From: Ectobius pallidus
Lineage: Eukaryota > Arthropoda > Insecta > Blattodea > Ectobiidae
Length of the DNA: 64,000 nt
NCBI GenBank assembly: GCA_964059195.1
Contig: CAXKWD010000005.1
Span: 92,455,882 to 92,519,881 of the forward strand
Reading direction: 5' to 3'
Shown here piece by piece: positions 22,602-34,392 of this stretch. Below the pieces are notes generated by a model. The model was given only the letters and a program-made list of their open reading frames with translations, was not told the origin of the DNA and did no database searches. The stretch's first letter is position 1. Every line of letters starts with the position of its first letter. A program made the translations under genes and the position numbers.

Positions 22602-24090
22602 TCTACCAAAAATTCATAAGAACGATGATAGTATGAGGCCAATCATTAGTAATATAGATGCCCCAACGTACAAACTGGCCAAATGGTTGGTGGAAAAACT
22701 GAACACGTTTAAAAAGTTTGAAACTCTAGGTATCCAAAATTCGTTGGATCTAGTTGACAAAATAAGAAATACTACCATAAAGGCTGACGAAGTTTTAGTG
22801 TCATTTGACGTTACCGCATTATTCACAAGCATCCCAACAGATAAACTCCCACAATTGATTAAAGAATGGTTGTCTCAGAATGATGTAACACCAGCACAAA
22901 CTGAAGAATATATCAAACTTATTGAGTTATGCATTAAACAGAACAGCTTCGGGTTCAATCAAGAATTTTACAAACAAACTGCAGGTTTAGCCATGGGGAG
23001 TCCACTTTCGCCAGTGTTAGCAGACCTGTATATGAGCAATTTGGAACTACAAGTTACCAGAGCTTTTCCTCATATATTCAAAGGCTGGTGGAGATATGTC
23101 GATGACATTTTTGCTATTGTACCAAAAAGATTCATAGAAGACTCGGTTAAATTACTGAACCTACAAGACAGTTCAATAAAATTCACCATAGAAACTGAAC
23201 AAAACGGATACTTACCATTTCTTGACCTAAAAATTATTAGAAATCAGCAGAACCTAGAGTTTGGGGTATACAGGAAACCCACACATGTTGACAACTATAT
23301 TAAACACAACAAGTTCAATCCGAAACCTCACCAGTTTGCCATCTTTCATAGTTTAATCCATAGGCTAACTCACATTCCACTGACTGAAATAGAATACAAC
23401 AAGGAATATCGGCACATACAGGAAGTAGCACTTACCAACGGTTTCAAAACCAATTTCATAGACAAGATGATTTCAAAACACAAGAAACAAAAAATGATAA
23501 AAGGAATTAGTACATTAGACAATTCAGAGAAAAAACCACAAAATTACAAAAAATTCACCTACCATCCAAAAACATTCTACAAATTCGAGAAAGTATTCAA
23601 AAACTACAACATCAAGCTAGCACCCCAGAACAAATATACCATTAGAAATCTGCTCAATCACCCACTAAAAGACATCACACCCAAAACAGAACTATCAGGA
23701 ATCTATCAGATGGAATGTGAAAACTGCCAGCTGACCTACATTGGACAAACCAAAAGAAATATAACAACTAGAATGAAAGAACACCTTAGGAATGTGAAAT
23801 TCATGCAAACGGACAAATCAGCTGTAGCACATCACTCCTGGACACAAAACCACTACATCAAAAAGGATGTTAAACTATTAAAACACGTCAAGACACGGGC
23901 AGAACTGAACACCTGGGAAAAGATTTTCATCACTAAGAACAGCAGCAATGTTATGAATTTTGAAATACCGCCGGTGGATGACGTCATCAAGCTTACAGCC
24001 AAGAGAAGAGAGGGCAGCACTGGACAAACCATAAAGACCACTAACCATGATCGCCAATTGCCAGTTGACCAGCAGCCGAAGATGGGATAA
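22537..24090 (+). CDS. Penelope-like reverse transcriptase + GIY-YIG endonuclease, right arm
   Basis: The mirror copy of the left-arm frame, also 517 codons with no stop. It carries the same RT motifs (LPKIHK, FDVTALF, GLAMGSPLSP, YVDDIFA) and the same GIY...CENC...YIG endonuclease. It differs from the left copy at only a few residues (GLLTINN and LNTFKK here). Both frames being open shows the duplication is young or that the arms are kept alike by gene conversion. The N-terminus is truncated at the palindrome centre, as in the other arm. Confidence 0.93.
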   Translation: MYNLGSDGLLTINNPSLPKLYTLPKIHKNDDSMRPIISNIDAPTYKLAKWLVEKLNTFKKFETLGIQNSLDLVDKIRNTTIKADEVLVSFDVTALFTSIPTDKLPQLIKEWLSQNDVTPAQTEEYIKLIELCIKQNSFGFNQEFYKQTAGLAMGSPLSPVLADLYMSNLELQVTRAFPHIFKGWWRYVDDIFAIVPKRFIEDSVKLLNLQDSSIKFTIETEQNGYLPFLDLKIIRNQQNLEFGVYRKPTHVDNYIKHNKFNPKPHQFAIFHSLIHRLTHIPLTEIEYNKEYRHIQEVALTNGFKTNFIDKMISKHKKQKMIKGISTLDNSEKKPQNYKKFTYHPKTFYKFEKVFKNYNIKLAPQNKYTIRNLLNHPLKDITPKTELSGIYQMECENCQLTYIGQTKRNITTRMKEHLRNVKFMQTDKSAVAHHSWTQNHYIKKDVKLLKHVKTRAELNTWEKIFITKNSSNVMNFEIPPVDDVIKLTAKRREGSTGQTIKTTNHDRQLPVDQQPKMG

Positions 24091-24112
24091 GAATCCCGAA
24101 ACATGTCCTGCT
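24071..24112 (+). ncRNA. hammerhead-like motif, right PLE arm
   Basis: Helix I AGCAG (24071-24075) pairs with CTGCT (24108-24112). Between them are CCGAAGA (CUGANGA with U4 changed to C), one extra T, stem II GGGAT-AAGA-ATCCC, then GAAAC-AT-GTC. Helices I and II are intact. The U4C change would be expected to weaken or abolish cleavage. Confidence 0.6.
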
Positions 24113-24374
24113 CATAAACAGCGACCTAAGTGAAGCATTAAGTGTTAATATAATATTTAACTAGTTCAGTTATCATGTGCTCCACTGTGTATAGTACTTC
24201 GTTTTAATTATTAAAATGAAATATATTTCATTTCCCTAATATAATATTTTATTAGGAAAATGAAATATATTTCATTTCCCTAATATAATATTTTAGTTTA
24301 TCTAATACTACGTGGTCTCTCGCTTCATTAGTTGTTTAATCTTTTTATTGAGGGTTAAGGCTAAAAATTCCTTA

Positions 24375-25831
24375 CAATTTTCTCATTCTAAATCACCCTC
24401 ATATACAAGATGAAATTTATTAATAATATTTTATTAGACTGTGCATAGATATTTAAAGTACATGGAAACATAAAATGGGCAAATTTTGCGGAATATCTCA
24501 AATTGTTTTCCTTATAACTATAGAGACACCTAGACAATGGTAAAGATTACTAATCACATACCGGTTCTTATGCTCTTTCATGCAATTTTCACTAATGTAT
24601 GCCTCCCTGTCCTTAGTAATTTGCCCAATAGTTGATTCATAAGTTCAGAACACAATTTTCTAAAGGAAAATGGTAGTCCTATACACCAATCCATGCAGAT
24701 TCTTCATACACTGTTGCCAGAGAGAAATAGAGTGCAGATTTCCTGTGAAGGTTGAATGCAATTTTATTCTTTACTATTCGGTGCTTAGCGCTACCTGAGA
24801 AATTCTACGAGGACTGTACTTTGTTTTTCATTTAATTTTTTTTTTTTTTCACTTTTTGTGTTTTTAAAAATATTTTTGTGGAACAGTTTTTAAAACTGCT
24901 AAACTTTAACACCTTAGTGGGCATCCGGGGAACTTTGATCAATATGTTCATCGACTCGCTGCCAGATGTCCAGTCAGAATCAGCTGATGATGATGGGGAT
25001 AACCATTAAAACGATTCTTCTGGGTAACTGTACTTAATAGTTACTGTGCATATTTCCATACTCAATCTTGCTATAGCTTAATATTGTTTATTAATTAATT
25101 AATAGGAAGCAAACTTTCAGTTCAGAAGGCGGAGACATTTTGTCAATGAACAAACATCGCTGCAATGACTGTTAGTTCATGTACACTTGTGAATCATTCC
25201 ATAGAACTTTAAGTTTCTAACGAACAGTAGTATGCTGCAGCCAGCTGTACATTACACTGTTTATCACATTGATATGAATAAGAAAGAGAAACCATGAGTT
25301 CCACATTACTCAGAGTTAGAGATGTTCACCTATCGAAACATGAAGTTACAGCACATTGAAAGTGCTATAATTTAGTAAATTATGTTATGTAGTGGTTTGT
25401 TGTATGCATAGCCGTTTATATCATTTACGACACTATTTGTAATGGTGGATGTTGGGCGTTCCACCCTCATACATCACCTCTGGCATTACTGCATTCGTAC
25501 ATACCTTATTATGCCGTATCCATGCCAGTTGCAACATTATCCTCTTCACCATACTTGCCTTTAAGTGCTGGTGGCTGGGGTTTCTTGTCATCAGGAAGGG
25601 CCACTACACCAATCACCTTCCAGGTTTGCAGAGTATTGGATCAAGATGATGTATCACAGGTTACATGCTTCTGCACTACTCTAACACTATTAATTTACAA
25701 CTATGTCCCATACAAAATAACTACATACTATCTCCCTGCAATATAACTCTCTTCACACCCCATTACATCCTAACAACAATATATACTTTTGATTAAATTA
25801 AATGGGAAAACATTGTGAAGTGTATATTATA
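24375..25831. other. intergenic, no gene seen
   Basis: The stretch has no recognised gene. A short C/T-rich block at 25450-25740 stands out in composition but matches nothing I know. Confidence 0.35.
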
Positions 25832-26005
25832 TATAATCAATAAGAATATTCGTCTTCACACATAGTTTCGATGAGAGACTTCTCACCATCATCAGCTGTT
25901 GAGAACAGGTGATGATGGTGAGAAGTCTCTCATCGAAACTATCGTCCTTTTGGTAAGTTTTTACTTACAAAGAATGTGTGAAGACGAATATTCTTATTGA
26001 TTATA
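25832..26005. repeat. Penelope-type palindrome with hammerhead-like core
   Basis: Arms tataatcaataagaatattc (left) and its inverse (right) are followed inward by cgtcttcacac, agtttcgatgagagacttct and accatcatcagctgtt, with the mirror on the right. The right arm has about 30 bases (cgtcc...cttac) missing from the left. The right arm carries a hammerhead-like core. No RT or endonuclease is present: only the inverted terminal ends remain. Confidence 0.75.
25905..25950 (+). ncRNA. hammerhead-like motif in palindrome
   Basis: GTGATGA (C3 replaced by G), an extra T, stem II GGTGAGA-AGTC-TCTCATC (7 bp with one wobble), then GAAAC-TATC-GTC. Helix I pairing is weak. Probably inactive, but the layout is the same as at the other PLE ends. 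Confidence 0.5.
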
Positions 26006-26409
26006 AACAATATATACATCTGAAGCCATGCTCAGTCCCACTGCCTACATCCAGCAAAACTGCTGAGTCGCAGTTCTCACAACCATACAGGAAATATTTC
26101 AGACTGGACTTTATACTCAGGGGTGCACAATCGTTACAGTTATGATTTTGTTTTAAGGTGAATAATTTCTGGATTTTTTGCATAACTTGTGACTTTTTGC
26201 AAAAAGAAATCTCATTGCTTATTAAGCAAAAGTCAGGTGTCTCTACTTATATTATATTTGCTGGACTCTTCAACTCCCAATCTATTTTTGTAATCAATTC
26301 TTCCTTTAATTTTCAAAGCTGACCAACATTCCTTTTTTTGCATTTTCATAATCTTTATACCAAAATCAGTATTGTACTATTCCAGTAGATCTCTGTCTAA
26401 AGTACAATA

Positions 26410-27216
26410 CAGTCAAATCTCCGTATAACAATATTTGTGGGCCCTAGCAGATTTTTTGTTATATTGAGGGGTTGTAATTGACCACATATTAGAAAGACTG
26501 CATGCAGAAAACTGTGTAATCTAGGCCTACAGAATAATTCATGGAACGGACATGCGAACAAGGAGAATGCTAATTTTGTTACTTAACTTACTGATTTCCA
26601 TTGAATTGTAACCATAGCTACTTTACACCCGCACACTAAAAAAATTACTATTCAGACTGGTTTAATGTCACGGATCATGGAACACTTTGAGCCTAGTCAT
26701 GTGTCAGAAATTTCAAACTTGTAGTTGGTGGGAAGAGAGAAGAGCAAGACAAACAAATTCAGCACATTGCTAAGGCAAAACTAAACAGTTGTTCCTTATG
26801 GTCTTTTAATTGCAAATTATGTACATGTTGAAGTAACACCCTAACTCACAGTATGTTTTTGCACACATAAGGAATGATTTTAGCCTCAGTGATCCTATTT
26901 TCCACCCCTCATTAACCTTTCTTTTCTGGTATTTCTAAGAAATGTAACTGATATCAGGCACCCAGAAAACAATATTGGTGGCTGGGAAGGATACTGATCT
27001 GATACCAGCTGTCATCCATAGGGCTAAGCTACTGGTTTTGCAGTAACAATTCAACCTCCAAATCCCGTTATAAAAGGGTGTTTCTAAAATAGCTTCATGG
27101 TTACAGTGAGTTACATTTAACATTATTAAGATAGGAAATTTGCTGGGACCAAACAAAAATATCGCTTTATGTTGGTTTATAGTTATATCGATCTTCGTTA
27201 TACAGAGGTTTGCCTG
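26410..27216. mobile_element. Tigger/pogo-like non-autonomous element (807 bp)
   Basis: The left end is cagtcaaatctccgtataac and the right end, reversed, caggcaaacctctgtataac, each flanked by TA (26408-26409 and 27217-27218). CTCNGTATAAC is typical of Tigger-like TIRs. No transposase frame is seen inside. Confidence 0.78.
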
Positions 27217-27262
27217 TATTGGAAATCGTTCAAGAGCTCCATATGAAAAACTGAATGCTTAT

Positions 27263-27542
27263 GGAATTATATCATCGCTTTACTGCCAGAAGGTTGTATG
27301 TCAAGTTTCCACTGAAAATGAGTTTATGTGCTCATTCACTTAAAACCATATGTGAACTATCTTCTGCCAAAAGGTTGCATGTTGAAAACCACTCTCACTT
27401 AATGTAGATTTGTATTTCGTATGGTTGAATGTCATTTTCTTCAATAGTTCCAGAACCAAAAGGTTGTATTTTGCATATAAAACTTTCTGGCAGAAATTCA
27501 CTATGACCTTATGAAAGTAAAGCGACGATATGTGTATAATCC
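27263..27542. mobile_element. small TIR element (about 280 bp)
   Basis: The left end, ggaattatatcatcgcttta, is matched by the reversed right end ggattatacacatatcgtcg then ctttact. A gccaaaaggttg-like word recurs inside (27288, 27367, 27458). Superfamily unknown. Confidence 0.5.
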
Positions 27543-29832
27543 TTGTCATTTTTTTTTTTCTGTTTTCTGATACACAACAGCTTGATGTCAACTATGCTAA
27601 GGTATTCTTTAAAAATATTACATCACAATTTTAATCTAGACTACTTCAATTATTTATTTAGAATTTGTTTAAACACCCAAAATGTATTTTTCCATATATA
27701 TTTTTATTTGAATATGTATGATATCAGGATTCCTGAGATCACTTACAGCGTAAAGTGACATCACTGTAAAAAGCATGATGCTGATGATCATCAGATTCTT
27801 TGGTTTAAGTAATCTTACATGTTCCTTAGAAAGAAGGTGAAAGATTTTATTGTTCATTGCTTAGGTTCTTTGTTTCAAAGTATGATACCTATATTAAAAC
27901 AAAACATGGGGATCTAAACTTTAGCTATTTTAGTACAATTTAAATACCTTACAATTTATGAGACTTTTCATTTTATGAAGAAAGCATTGATGAAAGTAAT
28001 AGAAGACCAATGAAGAAGTAAACTAGTTTCAAATGAGACAAATCTTTAGTTTCTATTGAAATTCTATTACATTCACTCTGACTCCAAAAAAGTAAAACTG
28101 CCAGAAAAGTAAAGCCAGAATGTGTAACTCCTTTTCTAATATTTCGTTTCTTTGTCACCCCCACTTCAAGTGTTTTCTTCAAAGTATTATATGTATGTAT
28201 ATAATACTTTTTAATCCTTCCTATAATTTATAGGTTGGCTCATAGACAAAGGTTAACAAAAATTACAGAAAAGGGGCTATACAATAAGGTCATGTGGAAT
28301 ATTTACTTGTATAAATTAACATATGCTACTGTTCTTAAAATAGACATAGCCTACTATTCTAAAAATAGGCTTCAAGCAAGAGTTTTTCTCTTCACCTTCT
28401 GTTCTAATATTGCGTCAGTTCTTAACAGGCAGGCAGCTATTTTTAATATGTTTTGTAAAATATACTATTCTATTTCAGATTGCCTATTCAATTATAAAAA
28501 CAATATTACATCTGACTGGCATAGGACATTTAACACCAATCAGACAGTTTATGTAGTAATGTCAGTAAAATCCCTTTTTAAAGATTCTCAGGGTTTCTAA
28601 ATTTTTTTCACTTAAAAGGGGGTTTGCCTTAAATGTACAAAAAATGCATTACAATTTATAAATGCATTTTATACTTTTTGTATTCATATTGCAATTCAAG
28701 AAGTGTGCTTCTACACATGAGAAAAATGACCGAAAATCAAGAAATTGAAAATAGGGTTGATCAAGATCAGTGATTATATCGAAATACCAAGAGTCTACCC
28801 AAAATCAGTAAGATATCAATAACTAGTAATTTCCTTCTAGCTGTTGAGTTATTTTAAGTTAGGAGACACTATTCAAATAGTATCTTTTGTTTTCCTAATA
28901 GATTTGTTTCACAGTTTTGAAATTCCTTACCTTATTATGGGATAAATATTCATAAATTTTAAAAATATTTTGTCGGTTAGGAAGGGCTCAAATCTCTGAA
29001 ATGACCCATTTTTAGGTTATTGTTTTAAAGTATTCAGAAAAAAAAACCTCTGTGTTTCTGGATAAGCCTTGTATGCAAATGACAATTGATTTTGATGCTT
29101 TAATCGATTGTAGTGTGAACTATTTACCGGTATGTCCTTACAATGTTGCAATTCAAACATTTTTCTTGTATTCTGAAAATCACCATTTTGGAGATATGAG
29201 TCATCTTAACAGATGCTATAATTTTTAGAAGTGGGATTTTCTTTAAAATGAGGTATTATAAAAGTGGGCGTTAAATACATTGTTCTTTTGGGAACCACTT
29301 AGGGACTTCAAATTTATTGCTTAAAAATGGAAGCTGTAAAAAGAGTTTTTACTGTACATAAATCCTGTTATGTTATGTGCAAAATTTAAACTTAAAATTA
29401 TGTTCATTAACATAGTTTAGCTAGGTAAAACCCCATGAAAACATAGTGTTTCTAAAAACAATTTAAGGCACAAATTCTTCAAAGTGTAAGTGAAGAATGA
29501 AAGTGGTACAATGTTTAAAATAATAGGGTCTTTAATGTTCTTTTGTTTTATCACATAAAATGTTGTAATAAATGAGCATTGCATTTTTGTCTCTCTCTTT
29601 CCCTAGAAAAAATGCCAAAGATAAATTATGCATAATTAATTAATGCTCATAAAATTTAACTGTGGTTTCAACTAGGTATTGTATGTTCCAATAAGTTTTA
29701 AGAGTGGGGCTTAATATTTAAATAATTTCAAAATAATTATGACAATGTTCAGATTGCTGTTGTGTATTCCTAAATGTTCGTTTTTCAGATGTATTTATAA
29801 TTATGTTGTCTCATTGTATGCCTTTAATTTAA
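27543..29832. other. intergenic AT-rich sequence, no gene seen
   Basis: The longest frame is 121 codons at 28235-28600, with no recognisable motif and AT-driven composition. I treat it as chance. A short palindrome aaatgcatt...aaatgcattt lies at about 28643-28673. Confidence 0.4.

Positions 29833-29865
<33 letters not shown>
29833..29865 (+). repeat. (ATT)n microsatellite
   Basis: About 11 uninterrupted ATT/TTA units. Confidence 0.9.
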
Positions 29866-30599
29866 GTTTAGGTCCAGGTTTCATTAGGAGTCTCTAAGAA
29901 TTATGTTAAAATGTAAAGGAACTTAGGTTGACACGAGAGAAAAAATTATAAAGAAGTGTTTTACTATTTGAGAAATGAATTCTCATAACAATTGTTTATG
30001 AGTTAAATATTTTCATGATTATCTACTTTTATGATTGTTATAAAAAGTTTGTATTCAAAGTGATCATTATAAACCATTTAATTTCTAATAGTAATCCATA
30101 ACTGGTTGCAATAAAGATAGCTTTCCGAGTATTCTTTAAGGAACATGTATTTCTGTTTGGAATTGTATGAGCAAAATCCTACCCAGTACTCTTTCTGTTA
30201 TTCTCTGACTTACGGTCTGTATTTTTTAGCTCTCTTTTTGTTGACACAGCAGTTTGTTGGTGGTGGTGGTTTTTATGTAAACATCTCAGAACCTATTTTA
30301 TTTTATTAAATTGTAAATAGATAAATTCTTATCATGCAATCTTCTGTACATCATTTACCATAGATGGCACTCTACAAAAGCTACACATAGTATCCTTGAT
30401 GCACTCTCATCTTAAACTGGTGTCTGATTAAATTTTCACTGTAGTCAGTTTTAAATTTAAGTAAACTCAACCTGAGCTAATGACATAGTAATACGTTTTC
30501 CGGTACCATGAAGTAAAATCATATGCAGTGGATTAGCCTTGGGGTGAGAAGGTAAACAATGTTATGAGTGGAAAGGTTGAGTCAGACTAAAAAATTCAA

Positions 30600-30665
30600 T
30601 GCCATATCCAGGATTCGAACCAGGATCTTCGGCTGTCTGTGCCACTGCTCTACCAATGAGCTACC
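30600..30665 (-). repeat. tRNA-derived SINE head
   Basis: On the minus strand, TAGCTCATTGGTAGAGC (A box) and GGTTCGAATCC (B box) are present with tRNA-like spacing. No cloverleaf closes properly, and the anticodon region resembles the SINE copies at 49.8 and 55.7 kb (GCAC-AGA-TAGCC), so this is a SINE rather than a tRNA gene. It abuts LINE sequence. Confidence 0.65.
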
Positions 30666-31530
30666 ATGCTTGAGTATCTTAGTAAGATCATTAATATAAA
30701 GAATAAAAAGTAAAGGACCAAGTTTGCTCCCTTGTGGCACACCTATACAATTTGAAACACTATTAGACAGATACAGTAGTTATTGATCTTAAAACACGGT
30801 CCTGTAAATAATTCTTAATCCATTTCAATGCCACACCTCTAAGTCTCATTTTTTATAGTTTGTTACATAAAAGTTTTCTGTTTATTGTTTCAAATGCTTG
30901 CTTAAAGTCAATAAAGATAGCAATAATTAGACCTGTTGTGTCCAGTTCTTGAGTCCAGTCTTCCAGTACAAATTAGTGGTGCTTTCAGTTGAATGTTTCT
31001 CATGAAAACCACTCTGAGATTCACATAATATATTATTTCTAATTCTAATAATTTTTCAATAACCGGAAAAACATTTATTCCATTCCTCCATCTTTGGACG
31101 CTTAACTTTAGGTACAGGCATTATTTTCGCAACTTTAAATTTTGTAGGCACTTTACTGGTACTATTATTTATGGATCTTTCAGTTGTTCTAAAAACTTTA
31201 TTTTCTAAAATTTCCCAACATTCACAAAGCACACAAGCATTGGGGAAAATTTGGTCCTCTCATTTTAAAAACAATTTCGTTAATCTTATTTCAATAAGGA
31301 ACTCCAAAGTTCAAAAACTTTCCTACAATATTCATCATGATTTATAAAATCTCTGGCAGCTAAGGTTATCTTCCTTGACTATATGACCATTAACTTCAAT
31401 AACTTTGACTGTGGATCTCTTGTTAGTAATTAATATTTGTCTTATCACAGCCCACATTTTCTTACTATCTTTGCCACACTCAACTTAAAAAAATTTATAT
31501 ATTCCCTCTTACTCCTTCGCAGGACACTAG
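30666..31530 (-). pseudogene. Jockey/CR1-type LINE reverse transcriptase remnant 1
   Basis: The minus strand encodes, in several broken frames, FKVAKIMPVPKVKR, IDFKQAFETI (the D..KAFDT motif) and GVPQGSKLGPLLFILYINDL, the hallmark motif of non-LTR retrotransposon RT. Stops and frameshifts throughout; ends before the FADD box. Confidence 0.85.
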
Positions 31531-32499
31531 CAAATTGATTTCTTTTGTTTTGTAGGCATCCATGCTTCCATTACTTCTAATTGAGAACTCTCGCCATTAA
31601 GTGTTTCCTTAAATTTGAATATAGGCCTATCATATATTTAAATTTTTTCTTCTCTTGCCTCAACAACTTCTCGATTGAAATAATTACAGTAGTTTCTCTT
31701 TTTAATTATTACATCCTCTCTTCTAACACTTTATACCTCTTACTTGAATTACTTTTCAACTCAGTGGCAACTCTGGTCATGTTGCAGTGTTGCACAATGA
31801 CCAGTTTTTAACGCAAAGAATATTTTGATTTTTTCTTACTTTATACCATTAAACTACTTCCAAATCATCTTTGTGATAGGTTCTTATTGATTGAAAACTT
31901 GCCTCACATGATATTTAACAATTTTAAATAATTTAAAAAGATAAACGCGCATTGGTTGTTGCAGTCTAGTTGCAACAACTTCCTGCCTCGTACCTGCAGT
32001 GAAGGAGCATATGTGAGGTTCTTGACTTGCATAAAATTTGCAACAACATGGCACGATTCTTGCCTTCACTACTATAGTGCCCTGAAGCACATGAGCTCTA
32101 CGTCACGTCATCTGCAAGCAAGATAGCCCTTCTCCAAGATTCTTCAACATTCTATTAGATTAAACTAACCTGCATGGCTCTACATCCCTGGAGGGACTAG
32201 GCCTACCATCCAATCGCTGGGTCATCTACCATAGGCAGATAGCAGGATTGAGAGACACAAGATCAGCATGCTTATACCCATAGCCATTAATAATGATTTC
32301 CGTGACCGGAGCTGCTACTTCTCAATCAAGTAGCTCCTCAGTTTATATAACGAAGCTAAGTACACCCCGTTCCAAGCCTCCCAACCTCAGAAAAATTCGA
32401 GTAGGTACTGTGGATCATACACGGGCCTGTGGGTCCGTAGCCAGCAGTGCTGATAGATGTCTGCTTTCTTCCATGCCAGGGTGGTCGACCATCCCCATT
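31531..32499. other. unclassified repeat-like sequence between LINE fragments
   Basis: Between the two LINE fragments, 32160-32480 is richer in GC and contains a self-complementary agctgctacttctcaatcaa-type block near 32310. Probably a separate insertion; family not recognised. Confidence 0.35.
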
Positions 32500-33730
32500 T
32501 GAACCAATCATGCACTACACCACGTATTCCAATAGCTGAAAGTTTTTTGAGTAATATATCATGATCTACCAGATCAAAGGCTTTTGATAAATCCATAAAT
32601 AATCCAATATTAGTTTCTTTATTATCTAAGGATTCATAGATACTTTTTATGAAATGTACCATGGCAGTAATTGTAGATTTCCCTTTGCTGAAACCATGCT
32701 GGTTTAAAATTTAAAATTCTGTTTTGTACCACCCTTTCAATAATTTTGGAAAAAAACCGATAAAAGCAATATTGGTCTGTAATTTTGAATTTCTTTTGCT
32801 GATCCTTTTTTAATAATGGTTTAACTTTGGCCACTTTTAAAACATCTGGAAAGACCCCTGTGGATAGTGATAAATTTATTATGTAAATTAAAGGATGAAC
32901 TAAGTTTAGGTGACATTTCTTGATTACATATACAGGTATGTCTTCTAGACCTGTTGACCATGTGTTTTTTAATTTTGAAATGATATCCATAACTTCTGTT
33001 GCTGTACCGGTCTTATGAACATTGCATTGAATTATCTCCAGTGATTCAATATTAGTCCTCTTTGATGGCTGGGCATTATTTAATCAACTATCTGCAATGC
33101 TTGTATTGTGTTCGTTGAACAGATTGACTATTTCTTTTGTATCAGTTATGTTCATACCATTATTATTTAATTGTATATTTTTACCTGTTTTTTTTTTTTT
33201 TTTTTACTTCCAGTTCATACTTAATTAAATCCCACATAGTTTTGTATCTATTATTGAATTTTTTTTTTTTTAATTCTTTTATCATTATACATTCTCTTTG
33301 CTTCAACTATCACTCTTATTATTATATTCTTTTGTATTGGTGAAAATAATTTTAAAATGATTCAGATATATTCCCTCCCTTCACCAAACTCCTAAGATAC
33401 CTGAATGTTCTCCCCTATACCATTATGCCCTGGGTAAACCATTGATTTTAGCTCGCTTTACTAGATTGGCTGTATCGAGACAATATTTAAAGGTATTGAT
33501 GAAATCAAAATAGGATTCATTAACTTCAGTTTTGGAGAAAACTTCTTCCCATGACTCTTTTGCAAGTAAATAATTAAGATAATTGACATTTTCTACTGAA
33601 TATATTCTGCTTGTTCTGTAGCTATTTAAACCATTTTGTTTGTTTTCCCACGTGCTATAGAAATTTGTAATATATGAGCTGAATGTTCAGAAAATTCAAT
33701 TTCAACAACCATATAATTATGTTCGCAGTA
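32500..33730 (-). pseudogene. Jockey/CR1-type LINE reverse transcriptase remnant 2
   Basis: On the minus strand, 32990-32634 encodes IYIINLSLSTGVFPDVLKVA then KVKPLLKKDQQKKF and FSKIIERVVQNRILNF; 32662-32510 encodes GLFMDLSKAFDLVDHDILL. Upstream (33000-33700) decayed frames such as KVWDLIKYELEV fit the region before the RT. The polymerase YADD box is not reached. Frameshifted and truncated at both ends. Confidence 0.85.
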
Positions 33731-34392
33731 GTATGTATTCAATATTATCTGGGGGGGAGGCTGCTGGACCTGGACATGTGATTTAATTTTATGGAAAACT
33801 GGAATAGTTTAAAAAATGTTCTGTTACACGAGTAACGAGAAGGAAAGAGAGAACTGAAGGAGGATGGTTGGCGGTTGGTGAGGTGCCCGAGACCAGTACA
33901 TGGGCCTGGGCCTAACCCCGAGATATGAACTTGAATCACACTAAATCATTCAGAGAGGTGGTCTGTTCCTTCATTAGTAATGCACCGATCACATACCATA
34001 TTGGCATGGGATGAGCAGCCATTTCTTGCATGCAGCCTAATAAGATATATTTTAGCAAAAGTATTGAAGAATCTTGCATTATTTAGTCTAAATAAGTTGA
34101 ATTAAACATTGTCTTCTGCAAATATTTTCAATACACGCCTTCAAGAATGAGCTTTTCTGAACAAAACGCTTACAACTCCCTGTAATAATGGTCAAATACA
34201 AACTGAGTGGGGAGGTTCTATACGGCAGGAAAAAAGAAACAGCTACTCGGAGGCCCAGTGGTCAATGCTGCCTGGTGACAGAGGAAGGAGAAAACATTGA
34301 CGCCTTGTGTCTCTGAGATCAGATGCGCCCGATGGAAGGTTAATGGATATAGCAAAAATTAAAACATTGTTAAAACTTTAACACCCATTAGG
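33731..34392. other. intergenic, no gene seen
   Basis: Only chance frames. A G-rich tract (tctgggggggagg) lies at about 33749. Confidence 0.35.

Larger units (their letters stand above)
20863..24374. mobile_element. head-to-head Penelope-like palindrome (two near-identical inverted copies)
   Basis: Left arm 20863-22567 and right arm 22571-24374 are inverted copies around a 3-base centre (ttgttaa-cta-ttaacaa). Both arms carry the same RT + GIY-YIG frame, hammerhead-like 3' end and outer sequence down to ttattgagggttaaggc. The proteins differ at only a few positions (for example IV/TI and NSF/NTF near the start). The right arm carries about 100 extra bases (24160-24290) made of short palindromic aaatgaaatatatttcattt units. 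Flanks outside the arms differ from each other. Each copy is truncated at its 5' end just before the LPKIHK motif of the RT. Confidence 0.92.

Noticed and set aside
20863..24374. Palindrome as a missed-adapter or assembly artefact
   Set aside because: The arms differ by substitutions and by a 100-base insertion, and outer flanks differ. Still worth checking with reads.
28235..28600. 121-codon frame on the plus strand
   Set aside because: No motif, AT-driven composition, no neighbouring exon or conserved feature. Treated as chance.
30600..30665. tRNA gene
   Set aside because: A and B boxes are present, but the acceptor and anticodon stems do not close and the body matches local SINEs.
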